Origin: Robertmurraya_A mangrovi
GTDB lineage: Bacteria > Bacillota > Bacilli > Bacillales > Cytobacillaceae
Reading direction: 5' to 3'
Assembly: GCF_034427655.1 (NCBI RefSeq)
Contig: NZ_JAXOFX010000001.1
Coordinates: 1-64,000, forward strand
Length of the DNA: 64,000 nt
Shown piece after piece: positions 34,982-44,482 of this stretch (the first letter of the stretch is position 1; the number at the start of each line of letters is the position of its first letter). The notes under the pieces were generated by a model that saw nothing but the letters and a program-made list of their open reading frames with translations, made no database searches and was not told the DNA's origin. The translations under genes were made by a program, and so were the position numbers.

Positions 34982-36091
34982 CTATTCGTTTTTATTTCTA
35001 ATTCTAGATTCTGTTGCAACATCGAAGAAGTGAGCTTTGTTCATATCAAATGCAAGTTCAAGGTTTTGGCCTGGTTTAATGTCTGTACGTGAATCCACAC
35101 GAGCAACAAAGTCTTGGCCTTCAAGTGAAGAATAAAGCATCGTTTCAGCACCAGTTAACTCAGAAACATCAATTTTTACGTTAATCTTTGAACCTTGAGA
35201 AGCTTCAATGAATACAGGCTCATCATGAATATCTTCAGGACGAATTCCAAAGATAATATCTTTTCCAACATACCCTTGTTCGCGAAGCATTTTCATTTTA
35301 CCTTCAGGAATAGCAACTGAAACTTTTCCAATTACTAGTTTGCCTTCTTCAATTTTACCATTTAAGAAGTTCATAGCTGGAGATCCAATGAATCCACCAA
35401 CAAACACATTTTCTGGCTTTTCGTAAACTTCTTTTGGAGCACCAACTTGTTGAATGATTCCGTCTTTCATTACAACTAAGCGAGTAGCCATTGTCATCGC
35501 TTCTGTTTGGTCATGGGTAACGTAAATTGTTGTTGTTTGTAAGCGTTGGTGTAATTTAGCAATTTCAGAACGCATTTGAACACGTAATTTCGCATCAAGG
35601 TTTGAAAGTGGTTCGTCCATTAAGAATACTTTAGCATCACGAACAATCGCACGTCCTAATGCAACACGTTGACGTTGACCACCCGATAAAGCTTTAGGCT
35701 TACGATCTAAATATGGCTCTAAGCCTAAGATTTTAGCTGCGTCTTTTACACGACGATCAATTTCGTCTTTAGCAAACTTACGAAGTTTTAATCCGAAAGC
35801 CATGTTATCATATACACTCATGTGAGGGTACAGAGCATAGTTTTGGAATACCATTGCGATGTCTCGGTCTTTAGGAGGCGTATCATTTACACGCTTACCA
35901 TCAATGTAAAAGTCACCTTTAGAAATTTCTTCAAGTCCAGCAATCATACGTAAAGTAGTAGATTTACCGCAACCAGATGGACCTACGAATACGATAAACT
36001 CTTTATCTTGAATATGAAGATTGAAATCATCTACAGCAGTTACTTTATTATCATAAATTTTATAAATATGATCTAATTTAAGTTCAGCCAT
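34982..36091 (-). CDS. msmX: multi-sugar ABC importer ATPase MsmX
   Basis: 369 aa. ATPase domain with Walker A GPSGCGKST, signature LSGGQRQR, Walker B VFLMDEPLSNLDAKLR, then the C-terminal TOBE/OB regulatory domain (FGIRPEDIHDEP). MsmX-type ATPases are shared energisers for several carbohydrate importers encoded elsewhere, and no permease is adjacent here, which fits. AGGAGGC lies 7 nt before ATG. The upstream gene is a PucR-type regulator, the same pairing as yxkF-msmX in B. subtilis. Confidence 0.94.
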   Translation of the reverse strand: MAELKLDHIYKIYDNKVTAVDDFNLHIQDKEFIVFVGPSGCGKSTTLRMIAGLEEISKGDFYIDGKRVNDTPPKDRDIAMVFQNYALYPHMSVYDNMAFGLKLRKFAKDEIDRRVKDAAKILGLEPYLDRKPKALSGGQRQRVALGRAIVRDAKVFLMDEPLSNLDAKLRVQMRSEIAKLHQRLQTTTIYVTHDQTEAMTMATRLVVMKDGIIQQVGAPKEVYEKPENVFVGGFIGSPAMNFLNGKIEEGKLVIGKVSVAIPEGKMKMLREQGYVGKDIIFGIRPEDIHDEPVFIEASQGSKINVKIDVSELTGAETMLYSSLEGQDFVARVDSRTDIKPGQNLELAFDMNKAHFFDVATESRIRNKNE

Positions 36092-36215
36092 TTTAAAAGC
36101 CTCCTAGGTTTTTGAAATCGTTTTCTTGTTATTAGCTTACCTCAAGAAAGCCTAAAGCTGTATGTGAATGGTGCACAAAAATATTAAGCACTCTATTATG
36201 CACAATGTATAGTTA

Positions 36216-37106
36216 CTAATCTTGGTTATGATAGAGACAGGCAAAATACATAGTAAAGGCACTAGTGAATTCTTTAAAGTTAATGCCAGTCTTCTCAGAA
36301 ACTTTATCTAATCGATATTGAAGGGTATTTCTATGAATATAGAGTTTCTTGGCCGTAAGAGTCACATTTAAATTGTTTTCAATGAACACTTTTACCGTTG
36401 TTAATAACTCCTCATCATCCTTCAGGCCACTAAGAAGTTGAAGAGCAATGGCTTCTTTTAAATCGTTGGAAAGTTGTTTTGTTACTAGGGATGGAAATGT
36501 TTTTTCAAATGTAAAAATACGCTCTCTATTTGACAATCGTTCTAAACAACTATCATAAAAACTTCTATCTAAACGAAAAACTCGTTTTAATTCGTTTGTA
36601 CGACTGAGGAATTTTCCAATATAGAAAGTGGTTTTTATGTAAAAATCACTTTCTAACGTTTCCGAAATAGAGTGAAAATCATCTTCTTTAAGAAAGCCTT
36701 CAGATTCCATCTCAACAATAATCCCTCGGGACTCATTTTCCCAAAATAGAGTAGTTTCGGTTTGGAAAAAATTAAGCAGAGCCGTTTCAATATCTTGTCG
36801 TTCCCATTGATTACCGGAACAATGAAACTGAATTACACGGTATCGAACATCCTTACCACTAGGAATCTCGCCTGTTAAAAATAAAAAGTTAAACCAGCTT
36901 TGTGAATAGGAGTCTCTTCCTGTTGGTTCATAATAGGAAAATAAAGTTTTTAATAAGGTCAGCTCTTTATCGGTTAACGCAGATTTAGGTATGCCTAACC
37001 ATTCACGGTTCGTCAGACTAGTAAACCAGTGATATGTATTTTCAAAAGTAGGCTGTTCCTGTAAAAGAAGCGCCTCTGGATATAATTCTATGATTTTTTT
37101 GAACAT
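36216..37106 (-). CDS. yxkF: PucR-type helix-turn-helix regulator (YxkF-like)
   Basis: A 296-aa protein with the PucR C-terminal HTH: TVKVFIENNLNVTLTAKKLYIHRNTLQYRLDKVSEKTG, residues ~238-280. The N-terminal 230 residues have no domain I can name. It sits 124 nt upstream of msmX on the same strand, as yxkF does in B. subtilis, so it is a candidate regulator of sugar import, though that link is positional. GGAG lies 9 nt before ATG. Confidence 0.8.
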   Translation of the reverse strand: MFKKIIELYPEALLLQEQPTFENTYHWFTSLTNREWLGIPKSALTDKELTLLKTLFSYYEPTGRDSYSQSWFNFLFLTGEIPSGKDVRYRVIQFHCSGNQWERQDIETALLNFFQTETTLFWENESRGIIVEMESEGFLKEDDFHSISETLESDFYIKTTFYIGKFLSRTNELKRVFRLDRSFYDSCLERLSNRERIFTFEKTFPSLVTKQLSNDLKEAIALQLLSGLKDDEELLTTVKVFIENNLNVTLTAKKLYIHRNTLQYRLDKVSEKTGINFKEFTSAFTMYFACLYHNQD

Positions 37107-37270
37107 GTATCAAAACTCCATATCATTATTTAAAACTTAATGTAATTATAGCAGTAATAGGTGGGTAAAAAAAATTGCGAGTGGGGGAGTGTGGTGTTGA
37201 TGTGTAATTTTACTTTTTTTTAGGTGTTAAAGCCAATTTAGATAAGAGAGAAAATAGCCAGCCGTAACTA

Positions 37271-37382
37271 TTTTTGCGGAAATTATGATTATTTTGCGAA
37301 AAGGCGAATAATCTTGCGAAAAACTAATTAATTTTGCGAAAACCCGCCAGATTTTTGCGAAAAACTCAATTTTTTTGCGAAA
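37271..37382. repeat. six-unit TTTTGCGAAA array with 20-bp period
   Basis: The core TTGCG starts at 37274, 37294, 37314, 37334, 37355 and 37375: steps of 20, 20, 20, 21 and 20 bp. Most units read (A/T)TTTTGCGAAAA followed by about 8 variable bases. The array fills the gap between the yxkF promoter region and the terminator at 37427. It has no ORF. Confidence 0.8.
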
Positions 37383-37426
37383 CCACTTTTCCCGAACAAT
37401 AATTTGTCTACAGGAAGGCTTTTAAC

Positions 37427-37456
37427 AAAAAAAAGAAAGCCCATCTATAGGCTTTC
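37427..37456 (-). terminator. terminator of the yheE-region transcript
   Basis: On the minus strand GAAAGCC/GGCTTTC with an 8-nt loop and a run of eight T. Confidence 0.83.
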
Positions 37457-37468
37457 CATCAATATTAT

Positions 37469-37639
37469 TTATTCACATTCATACGGCGGAATCTCTTCAT
37501 CTAAGTCGCGAGCTTGTTCGATATTTGTGTGAGTGTCCTGCCTGTGAACAGAACCACCTGATAGTCCCTCATTAATCATTCGATCAACATCTAAATAGAC
37601 TTTGTTTCTGCCTTCATTTAGAATATCTTTATTTTTCAT
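37469..37639 (-). CDS. small protein (56 aa), unknown
   Basis: A 56-aa ORF with AAGGAGG 6 nt before ATG and a terminator right after its stop. Polar and acidic, with KVYLDVDRMINEGLSGG and ARDLDEEIPPYECE. It has no TM segment. It follows yheE on the same strand by ~70 nt, so it likely shares the spore-related transcript. No family is recognised, though the N-terminal pattern resembles small Bacillus proteins of unknown role. Confidence 0.7.
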   Translation of the reverse strand: MKNKDILNEGRNKVYLDVDRMINEGLSGGSVHRQDTHTNIEQARDLDEEIPPYECE

Positions 37640-37707
37640 GATAAGCCTCCTTACTGTGTGATCATCTATATTTTTCGTAAGGTTTTATTGGCTCATGCAA
37701 AAAAAAT

Positions 37708-37920
37708 TTATTGATCATAAACATGAAAATACATAAGGCTATGAATATGCTCCATAATCTCTTTTTCAGATTCACTTTCTGGTTGCTGAGATGTCCATTC
37801 AATTTTTCCATCTGGATGATAGATCCCATTGAATTTTTGTTTTTTATAGTAAAATGAAATTCTCCAACCTGGCATTTGCTTGTTTTCATACAATGGTTTG
37901 TATTGGAAATGGGTAATCAT
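37708..37920 (-). CDS. yheE: YheE family small protein
   Basis: 70 aa, no TM segment, rich in Tyr/Phe/Trp and His (ITHFQYKPLYENKQMPGWRISFYYKKQKFNGIYHPDGKIEW). It matches the YheE family (DUF5342) in length and feel, and sits beside yheC/yheD as in B. subtilis. AGGAGGG lies 9 nt before ATG. Function unknown; probably made in sporulation. An alternate frame over the same bases is a shadow. Confidence 0.8.
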   Translation of the reverse strand: MITHFQYKPLYENKQMPGWRISFYYKKQKFNGIYHPDGKIEWTSQQPESESEKEIMEHIHSLMYFHVYDQ

Positions 37921-37975
37921 AAAATGTATCCCTCCTAAGCTGTTAAGTAAATTTAATCCTATTGTAGCAAAACAA

Positions 37976-38006
37976 AATAAAAAACACCCTAATAATTATT
38001 AAGGTG
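37976..38006 (-). terminator. terminator of the YheC/YheD cluster
   Basis: On the minus strand CACCTTAAT/ATTAGGGTG around AATT (one mismatch), followed by TTTTTTATTTT, directly at the stop of the last ATP-grasp gene. Confidence 0.8.
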
Positions 38007-39188
38007 CTACTGAAATTGTGCTAGCTGAAAAAATAAATCAACTAAGCTTTGAATTCTTTCTATTTCTATCTCTTCCTCGTCAAAACTCATTGGTTTTGAA
38101 TTTACCTCATATATAACATATTCTCCACTTTCAGTTAGACCGGCATCAATAGAGAGTTCACCGAAAAAGCCCAATTTTTCCGAAAGAAGAGCACCACACT
38201 CTTGAACCATGTTTTCAAATTCAGCCATATGTCGATCTGTTTTAACTTCTTCAAAAGTCAGGAGCTTACCGCCATTTGGGATATGTGTCGTGATATTTTG
38301 TTCAGATGATTGGCGAATTCCAACTCCAGTCACCTCATATCGACCCTTGTAATGAGATAATATTCTAAAATCATATCGCTGCCCACTATAGAGAGCTGGT
38401 TGGATGGCCTTTTGCGCAATGTAGGATCTATTTTTTAAAATAAAGTCTCTATTGTTCCAGAATTCCTCAAAGTTAGTAAATGTATAAGAATGTCTAATAC
38501 CGTCTAACTGTAGACAACCGCCTTCATCAAGATTTACTCGATAAATGCCCTTTCCTTTAGAAGCTTTAACCGGTTTAATGTAGATGCTTTTATAGTTTTT
38601 TAGAAAAGTAAGTAACTCCTTCTCTTGATCGATTAAAATCGTCTCAGGGAGAAGAGTACTAAGATAATCATGACTGCTTAGTAATTGGTGGAGCTTATAT
38701 TTATCGATAAAAGAGGGATTAAAAATAGGGATTCCATTTTTACTAAAAATCTCTAAAGCATTTTCATACGTTATCGATTCTTCTTTTTTACGAAAGGGGA
38801 TTCGGTTGTAGACAACATGGGGGAGAGGACAAGTGGCCTTTAGCCATTGTTTTTGCTCAGGAAGATAGATATAACCTAACATGTCTACAGCAGTTAAATC
38901 CTCAAGAGTAAAAACGATAGCCATCCCTCCTAATTTCATTAGGGCACTTTGCAATTCTTTAAAGTATGGGGCATTACCAGCTACCTCTCCATTTTTATCC
39001 TTTGTTGTCATAATACCTACAACTGGGCCAAGGTTTTTATCTTTAGCATTCAGCTTAAAAGGGAGACTTGGATTTTCCTCCTTATGAAGAAAGGAAAGAG
39101 GTTCAGCACTCTTTCCAAAAAACAGCTCTTCTTTTTTCAATGAAGTTTGAAACCAGCATTTATTTTTTAAATCATAGAAAACCATCAT
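38007..39188 (-). CDS. YheC/YheD family ATP-grasp protein, copy 4
   Basis: 393 aa. The N-terminal domain (~1-170) has the family LGPVVGIMT segment and PHVVYNRIPFRKKEE. The ATP-grasp fold follows, with YIKPVKASKGKGIYRV (nucleotide-binding loop), YDFRIL and the metal-binding YEVNSKP. These proteins are spore-coat-associated in B. subtilis; ATP-grasp enzymes join carboxylates to amines, so a ligase is likely, but the substrate is unknown. ATG at 39188 or 39185; ATGA overlap with copy 3 upstream. Last of four tandem paralogues. Confidence 0.88.
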   Translation of the reverse strand: MMVFYDLKNKCWFQTSLKKEELFFGKSAEPLSFLHKEENPSLPFKLNAKDKNLGPVVGIMTTKDKNGEVAGNAPYFKELQSALMKLGGMAIVFTLEDLTAVDMLGYIYLPEQKQWLKATCPLPHVVYNRIPFRKKEESITYENALEIFSKNGIPIFNPSFIDKYKLHQLLSSHDYLSTLLPETILIDQEKELLTFLKNYKSIYIKPVKASKGKGIYRVNLDEGGCLQLDGIRHSYTFTNFEEFWNNRDFILKNRSYIAQKAIQPALYSGQRYDFRILSHYKGRYEVTGVGIRQSSEQNITTHIPNGGKLLTFEEVKTDRHMAEFENMVQECGALLSEKLGFFGELSIDAGLTESGEYVIYEVNSKPMSFDEEEIEIERIQSLVDLFFQLAQFQ

Positions 39189-40543
39189 TTGAAAATTTCC
39201 CCTGGCTCTTTAATCGCACGTTCAGTTAAAAATACGGCAAACGCTAAGGAGAGCTTTCTTGTTAATAAATCAAATTCTTTTAACTGGGGGTGTTTAAAAA
39301 TGGAGCGACCAGGTTTAGAGTTTGCCTCAAAGAACCAAACATTCCCTTTACGATCCATTCCTAAATCAAAGCCTATTTCCCCAATAATACCCTCCATTTG
39401 ATGCTCGAGTATTTGACTCATTTCTAGGGCAGCTTTTGTTAGCTTATTAGTAATCTCTTGACTATTATCTGTGAATAATTCCTCAATCGTTTTGATGCTG
39501 CCTCCATTACTAACATGTGTTGTTACACTCCCGGACCCAGCCACTTTTGCAGCTAGAGCGGTAACATGCCATTCACCTAATTCATCTTTATTTGTATGAA
39601 TTCTAAAATCAACGAGGCGTTTGTCTACACGCATAAGGTGAATTCCTTGTTGAACGAGCATATTTTCTAATTTGCGATTTTGAAAGACATGATGAAATAA
39701 GCTTTCTAATGTTTGGAATTTTCTAAGGCGATTTTCACCCGTTCTGTCACGATAACGACAATAGTAATCTCCTTCTTTTTTATCGTAAATAATTTGATGA
39801 ATACCAAGTCCTAAGCTTCCATTAATTGGCTTCATATATACATGCCCATAGTCTGAAAGCATTCTTTCAATTACGGAAAAAGAAGTAAACGGGTGAGTTT
39901 CTGGCAAATAGGAGGCAACTTCTTGGTGTTGCTGTAAGCGCTCATAAATATCGAGCTTATTAAAAAATCCAGGATTATACCATGGGATTAAATATTCTGT
40001 TTGAAGCCGCTCTTTAATCTTATTCATTTCCGTTTTTCTTTCACTTTTGCGGTTGGGCAAACGGTCATAAATAACATTTGGAAAGGGAACTTCAATTTTC
40101 TCCCAGCCATTTTCATTGTAAAAAAGTCCTTCAATTGTCCCTTGGTCCCAATTGATATGCTGCTCACCGAAGACAAAAGGGAGAGCACCTACAGTCTTTT
40201 TAACAGATAATAGCTTTGAAAAAAATAATGTCCTTTCCCCAATGGGACGAATAGGGAAAGGGGTAAATCCAGCTGTGAATATTCCAACTAGTGGCCCAAT
40301 ATGCAACGTTTGTTCTTCTTGGAAGATGTGTAATGGAACATTTAAAAGTGGAAATTTTAATTCTTCTACTAGGTCCTGAGAAATCGCTATTACATTTTTT
40401 TTATCAGGGTGAGGAGAGCAGCTGGCTTCAACTGAAATGGTTCCGAAAGCAATTCTACTTACTGGTATATTGGAAAACTCGACTGGGAAATAAACGGTCC
40501 TTTTTTGCTCCTCAATTAGCTCAATCGGATAGTGTCTTTTCAT
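39185..40543 (-). CDS. YheD-like ATP-grasp protein, copy 3
   Basis: 452 aa, close to the length of B. subtilis YheD. It has a beta-rich N-terminal domain (~1-100), the LVGIFTAGFTPFPIRPIGERT segment, NVIYDRLPNRKSE, the ATP-grasp loop MKPINGSLGLGIHQI, and FEANSKPGRSIF at the metal site. The start overlaps no gene but lies 5 nt from the stop of copy 2. Part of a four-gene minus-strand operon. Confidence 0.88.
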   Translation of the reverse strand: MKRHYPIELIEEQKRTVYFPVEFSNIPVSRIAFGTISVEASCSPHPDKKNVIAISQDLVEELKFPLLNVPLHIFQEEQTLHIGPLVGIFTAGFTPFPIRPIGERTLFFSKLLSVKKTVGALPFVFGEQHINWDQGTIEGLFYNENGWEKIEVPFPNVIYDRLPNRKSERKTEMNKIKERLQTEYLIPWYNPGFFNKLDIYERLQQHQEVASYLPETHPFTSFSVIERMLSDYGHVYMKPINGSLGLGIHQIIYDKKEGDYYCRYRDRTGENRLRKFQTLESLFHHVFQNRKLENMLVQQGIHLMRVDKRLVDFRIHTNKDELGEWHVTALAAKVAGSGSVTTHVSNGGSIKTIEELFTDNSQEITNKLTKAALEMSQILEHQMEGIIGEIGFDLGMDRKGNVWFFEANSKPGRSIFKHPQLKEFDLLTRKLSLAFAVFLTERAIKEPGEIFK

Positions 40544-40548
40544 ATAGG

Positions 40549-41628
40549 TTACTGGCTCCTCTCCGGTATAACCTTATTAACTAAGACATTGGCAAAACGT
40601 AAGGGAGACTCCATTAATTGCTCCTTTTTCTTAGGGGCTATCGTTGAGATTACCTTTCTCCCAGGCTTAGAATTGACATCTAATAACCATATCGCACCAT
40701 TCTTTGCGATTCCAATGTCTACTCCTAACTCAAATAAAGGTAGAAAATGTTGTTCTAATATAAGAGGCAAGTTCTTTAATATATAATCAATTTCCTCGCA
40801 TATATAGTTTTTTGAACGAACAGAAGCGGAGTCAAGCCAATCGTTAAACGGTAGAATGGTGGCTCCTGCACTTAAGTTCGAAATAATTCCGCCTTTTTGT
40901 CCTACTCGAACTCCTTTACCAATAATATCCCAGTTATTTGTTTCGTTTTTCTGTAAAAGTGACCGAACATCGTATGGTTGCTCATCGTCATTCGTAAGTG
41001 GTAAGTAAGGCTGCAATAGGAAAGTAATTTTTTGCAACAGAGTTTCAAGCCATTTTAAGAGTTGTTGGTCCGTTTCAAAGGTGCGGGAAATCTGTTTCTC
41101 CTTTTTATCCGTTCGAACGATAAAATTACCGTCTATCTTTTCAATGTAGTAAATTCCATATCCTTGAGAACCATTTATAGGCTTTAGAATTAAAGGGTTA
41201 ATGGCTTCTAATGTATGGATTACTTGTGAGGAAGACTCGACTTTAATTGTTTTTGGTATATAGGCAGCTAAGCGTGACTGGGATAATACATGATAAAGCT
41301 CCATTTTGTTAGGTAGGCCATAGCCTAAAAATTGAATATCTTTACGTGTCTTTAGCCAATTTACGATGGCCATACATTGTTTTGAGTGAGCATCGTCTCC
41401 GTAAAAACACCGGTCGTATAGACAAACTGGTAATGTAAACTCTCCCTTGCGCCATGTTTGAGACTCTTCTACAAATTCCTCCCCAACTACTTTCTCTGTT
41501 ACGGGATTAATTTGAGATGGGACAAATCGGAAACATTGAATCTGGTATTTGGCTGCATTCTTGGCTAGCTCGGTAAAGTAACTGTTTTCACTCTTTAAAT
41601 TTAATGTCATAAAACCTAACGCAAGCAT
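40549..41628 (-). CDS. YheC-like ATP-grasp protein, copy 2
   Basis: 359 aa, the YheC type: it lacks the first beta-domain of the other copies and opens with MLALGFMTLN. ATP-grasp loop LKPINGSQGYGIYYI, metal site LDVNSKPGRK. ATG 41628 is chosen since GGGGGAG lies 5 nt upstream; GTG 41634 is in frame. Second gene of the cluster. Confidence 0.88.
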   Translation of the reverse strand: MLALGFMTLNLKSENSYFTELAKNAAKYQIQCFRFVPSQINPVTEKVVGEEFVEESQTWRKGEFTLPVCLYDRCFYGDDAHSKQCMAIVNWLKTRKDIQFLGYGLPNKMELYHVLSQSRLAAYIPKTIKVESSSQVIHTLEAINPLILKPINGSQGYGIYYIEKIDGNFIVRTDKKEKQISRTFETDQQLLKWLETLLQKITFLLQPYLPLTNDDEQPYDVRSLLQKNETNNWDIIGKGVRVGQKGGIISNLSAGATILPFNDWLDSASVRSKNYICEEIDYILKNLPLILEQHFLPLFELGVDIGIAKNGAIWLLDVNSKPGRKVISTIAPKKKEQLMESPLRFANVLVNKVIPERSQ

Positions 41629-41659
41629 GTTCACTCCCCCTATATAGGAGACAGACCCT

Positions 41660-43045
41660 TTAGTTTGATAAAGGGGGACTGTCCCTCTTGTTAAAAGCTA
41701 GTGCTGTACTGTATTCAATAATGGCTTTAGATGAAGGCCTGATTTTCACATCATGCTCCTCAAAGCTCTTTGATGGTTTAGAGTTAACTTCAATAATCCA
41801 CATCTTTCCTTCATGATCCACTCCAATGTCTATCCCAAACTCCCCGTAATTACCGGGAGCACTTTGGCTTACAATATTAGCTGTCTCTAAAGCTAATTCC
41901 TTTATTAAAGCTACTTGTTGTACAGCTATTTCTTTACCGAATAACAATGTTAGTGGTTTTAGAGGTTTCATCGTCTCACCACCTCGAGCAACATTTGAAA
42001 CAAATTGTTCTTCAGCTGATACTCGAGCGACGACCGAAGTAACCCTCCACCTCTCTTGATAATTTTTATGGCAGAGGACTCTAAAATCTAAATGGCGATC
42101 TTCCAATGTTAGTAACGGGATGGTTTGTTGAATCAAGTATGTGCTCTTATTCATTCGTGGTTTAAACCACTTAATAAATGGATCAGCACTTTTAAATGTC
42201 ATACTGTCTTTGGATTTACCTGATGATGTTACCACCTGTATACCATCCTCTGTTAAATCTAAACGAATAATGTTACGGCCTTGACTTCCATGGATTGGTT
42301 TGATGAAAACGGATGGGTACTTTTTCAAAAAGGTAGAGAGGGTTTGTTCTGTGAATGTTGATGTATCAGGAAGATAGGGATGGAGATGTTCCTCTGAAAA
42401 AAGCATTTCATGAACTTCTATTTTTGATAAAAATTTCGCATTGAAAATAGGAATGTTTAGGTGATGAATTTGTTCCAGTATTTTATTAAAAGAAGAACTA
42501 GCCTCCAGTCGCCTAGAATGGACCCGGTTGTATATGACATCTGGCAATCCAAAAGAACCTTTTACCCATTCTCCATCGTCAAAATAGTAACAATTAGTCG
42601 ACTCCGTACCGAAATCTCTAGGATGAAAAACGTAAAATAATCCACCTATACTTGCAATTACATGATGTAATTCTTCACAAAACGAATGGACGGAACGAAA
42701 ATCGGGTTCCTTAGAAACGGAATCTTCCTCTAGTTCTGTCATTAATCCAATAATGGGGCCAAGATAAATGCATTTGTCTTTATGACAGTATTGGGAAAGA
42801 AACCGTGATTCTTTTTGTGGCACCTGAATGTTTTTTAAGAGGACAGGGTTGATGTGTAAAACATCCTTTTCAATATCAGCCATCTTGACCTCTACAGAAA
42901 TGGTGCTAACTCCAAGACAAAGCTGGATGGTATCTAACGGTTCTATTTTCCAGTATTTTGCAAGGGAGTAGCTTATATAGATATTTGTTTCCGATTGATG
43001 AAACGTTTCGTTAGGAACAATCGTAATAGGTAAGTAAGAAACCAT
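41660..43045 (-). CDS. YheD-like ATP-grasp protein, copy 1
   Basis: 461 aa. Beta-rich N-terminal domain, then LGPIIGLMTELEED, DVIYNRVHSRRLE, the ATP-grasp loop IKPIHGSQGRNIIRL and metal site IEVNSKPSKSF. It is the first gene of the cluster and is divergent from yheB, so the cluster promoter lies in the ~190-bp gap at 43046-43238. GAGGAA lies before the ATG. Alternating YheD/YheC order across the cluster suggests duplication of an ancestral pair. Confidence 0.88.
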   Translation of the reverse strand: MVSYLPITIVPNETFHQSETNIYISYSLAKYWKIEPLDTIQLCLGVSTISVEVKMADIEKDVLHINPVLLKNIQVPQKESRFLSQYCHKDKCIYLGPIIGLMTELEEDSVSKEPDFRSVHSFCEELHHVIASIGGLFYVFHPRDFGTESTNCYYFDDGEWVKGSFGLPDVIYNRVHSRRLEASSSFNKILEQIHHLNIPIFNAKFLSKIEVHEMLFSEEHLHPYLPDTSTFTEQTLSTFLKKYPSVFIKPIHGSQGRNIIRLDLTEDGIQVVTSSGKSKDSMTFKSADPFIKWFKPRMNKSTYLIQQTIPLLTLEDRHLDFRVLCHKNYQERWRVTSVVARVSAEEQFVSNVARGGETMKPLKPLTLLFGKEIAVQQVALIKELALETANIVSQSAPGNYGEFGIDIGVDHEGKMWIIEVNSKPSKSFEEHDVKIRPSSKAIIEYSTALAFNKRDSPPLSN

Positions 43046-43244
43046 ACATATTCCTCATTCACTTGTCATTTAAAACTCAGAAGTTTGAACTCTAACTCTT
43101 CGTCCATTTATAATAGAAAAAGATTGTTTTTCCAAAAATAAGCTAATCTTTGTATATGACAGTTGCTTTATATGGGCGAATGCTGATATATCGTATGTTA
43201 AAAGGAAAATATGTGTGCGAAACGAATACGGAAGGTAGATGGAG

Positions 43245-44384
43245 ATGGACATCGTTATAACGTTTTTATTTTTAATTATCATAGGAGCTGTCATTGGGGG
43301 ATTTACTAATTCCCTGGCTATTAAAATGCTATTTAGACCTTATAAACCAATCTATGTCGGAAAGTGGAAAGTTCCTTTTACGCCTGGTTTAATTCCAAAA
43401 AGACGAGGAGAGCTTGCTAACCAGCTAGGAAAAATGGTGGTTGACCACTTGTTAACTCCAGAAAGTATTAAGAGAAAATTCTTAAATGAAACCTTTCAAA
43501 CGGAGATGACAAAGTTAGCTCAAAAGGAGTTGGAAAGATTCTTAGAAAAAGAAGAGACCCTTGAAGAGTTCTTAGGTAATCTAGGAGTTTCAGACAGTAA
43601 GGTGAAATTTGAAAAGAAAATGGATCAGTTCATTGTAGATAAGTATGAAAACTTAATGAACAAATATCGAGAACAACCGATTAGAACAGTTCTTACACCA
43701 GATATTCAAACGAAACTTGATTCAAAGATTCCTTTAATAGCTTCCTTTATCCTTCAAAAAGGTGTTGATTATTTCTCAAGTGTAGAGGGAGAATTAAGAA
43801 TTGCTCGAATGATTGATGACTTTATGCGTGAAAGAAGTGGCGTTCTTGGCAACATGCTTCAAATGTTCCTTGGAAATGTGAACTTGACCGATAAAATTCA
43901 ACCAGAATTGATAAAGTTTTTAAATAATCCAGGTACACATGATTTAGTTACGACTTTGATTAGAAACGAGTGGGAGAAAATTTTAGAATGGAAGGCTGAA
44001 AAGATTGAAGACCAGTTTGGGAAAGAACAACTCCTATCAACTGTAAAAGAATACAGCCGTAAAATCGTAAATGTGGATAAACTATTCGAAAGTTCAATAT
44101 CTGACTTAACTTCAGCATTTAAGGACACACTGCTAGAAAATATTGTACCAAAAAGTATTCAACTTATCGGCGAATGGCTATCTAACCGAATAGAGGTACT
44201 AATGGAAAGATTACATTTATCAGAAATTGTTCGAGAACAGGTCGAAACTTTTTCGGTAGAGCGATTAGAAGAAATGGTACTTTCCATAACAAGAAGTGAA
44301 CTTAAGATGATTACTTACTTAGGGGCCTTACTTGGGGGAGTCATTGGTTTGTTCCAGGGAATAGTTGTTGTTTTTCTACAATAA
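43245..44384 (+). CDS. yheB: YheB family membrane-associated protein (DUF445)
   Basis: 379 aa. An N-terminal TM helix (~3-22) and a C-terminal TM helix (~355-375) flank a long helical, charged middle. DUF445 marks: IGGFTNSLAIKMLFRPYKPIY and PFTPGLIPKRRGELANQLG. ATG 43245 has GGAAGGT 8 nt upstream; the ATG at 43239 is closer to the site. Function unknown; conserved next to yheA in Bacillus. Confidence 0.9.
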   Translation: MDIVITFLFLIIIGAVIGGFTNSLAIKMLFRPYKPIYVGKWKVPFTPGLIPKRRGELANQLGKMVVDHLLTPESIKRKFLNETFQTEMTKLAQKELERFLEKEETLEEFLGNLGVSDSKVKFEKKMDQFIVDKYENLMNKYREQPIRTVLTPDIQTKLDSKIPLIASFILQKGVDYFSSVEGELRIARMIDDFMRERSGVLGNMLQMFLGNVNLTDKIQPELIKFLNNPGTHDLVTTLIRNEWEKILEWKAEKIEDQFGKEQLLSTVKEYSRKIVNVDKLFESSISDLTSAFKDTLLENIVPKSIQLIGEWLSNRIEVLMERLHLSEIVREQVETFSVERLEEMVLSITRSELKMITYLGALLGGVIGLFQGIVVVFLQ

Positions 44385-44482
44385 GAACTCGTTTGTAGAG
44401 TAAAAAGGTTGCATTCTCGCATTTCCATTCATAGTTTGTTATAGTGTAGTGGATTGCCTAAACGGAAAAGGAGCTGGATACA

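Noticed and set aside
37271..37382. CRISPR array
   Set aside because: The conserved unit is ~11 bp and the spacers ~9 bp, far below CRISPR sizes, and no cas gene is in the window.
37662..37889. 75-aa minus-strand ORF
   Set aside because: It overlaps yheE in another frame; yheE has the ribosome site and the family sequence.
39189..40786. Several plus-strand ORFs of 60-97 aa across the ATP-grasp genes
   Set aside because: All lie antisense to well-supported YheC/YheD genes.
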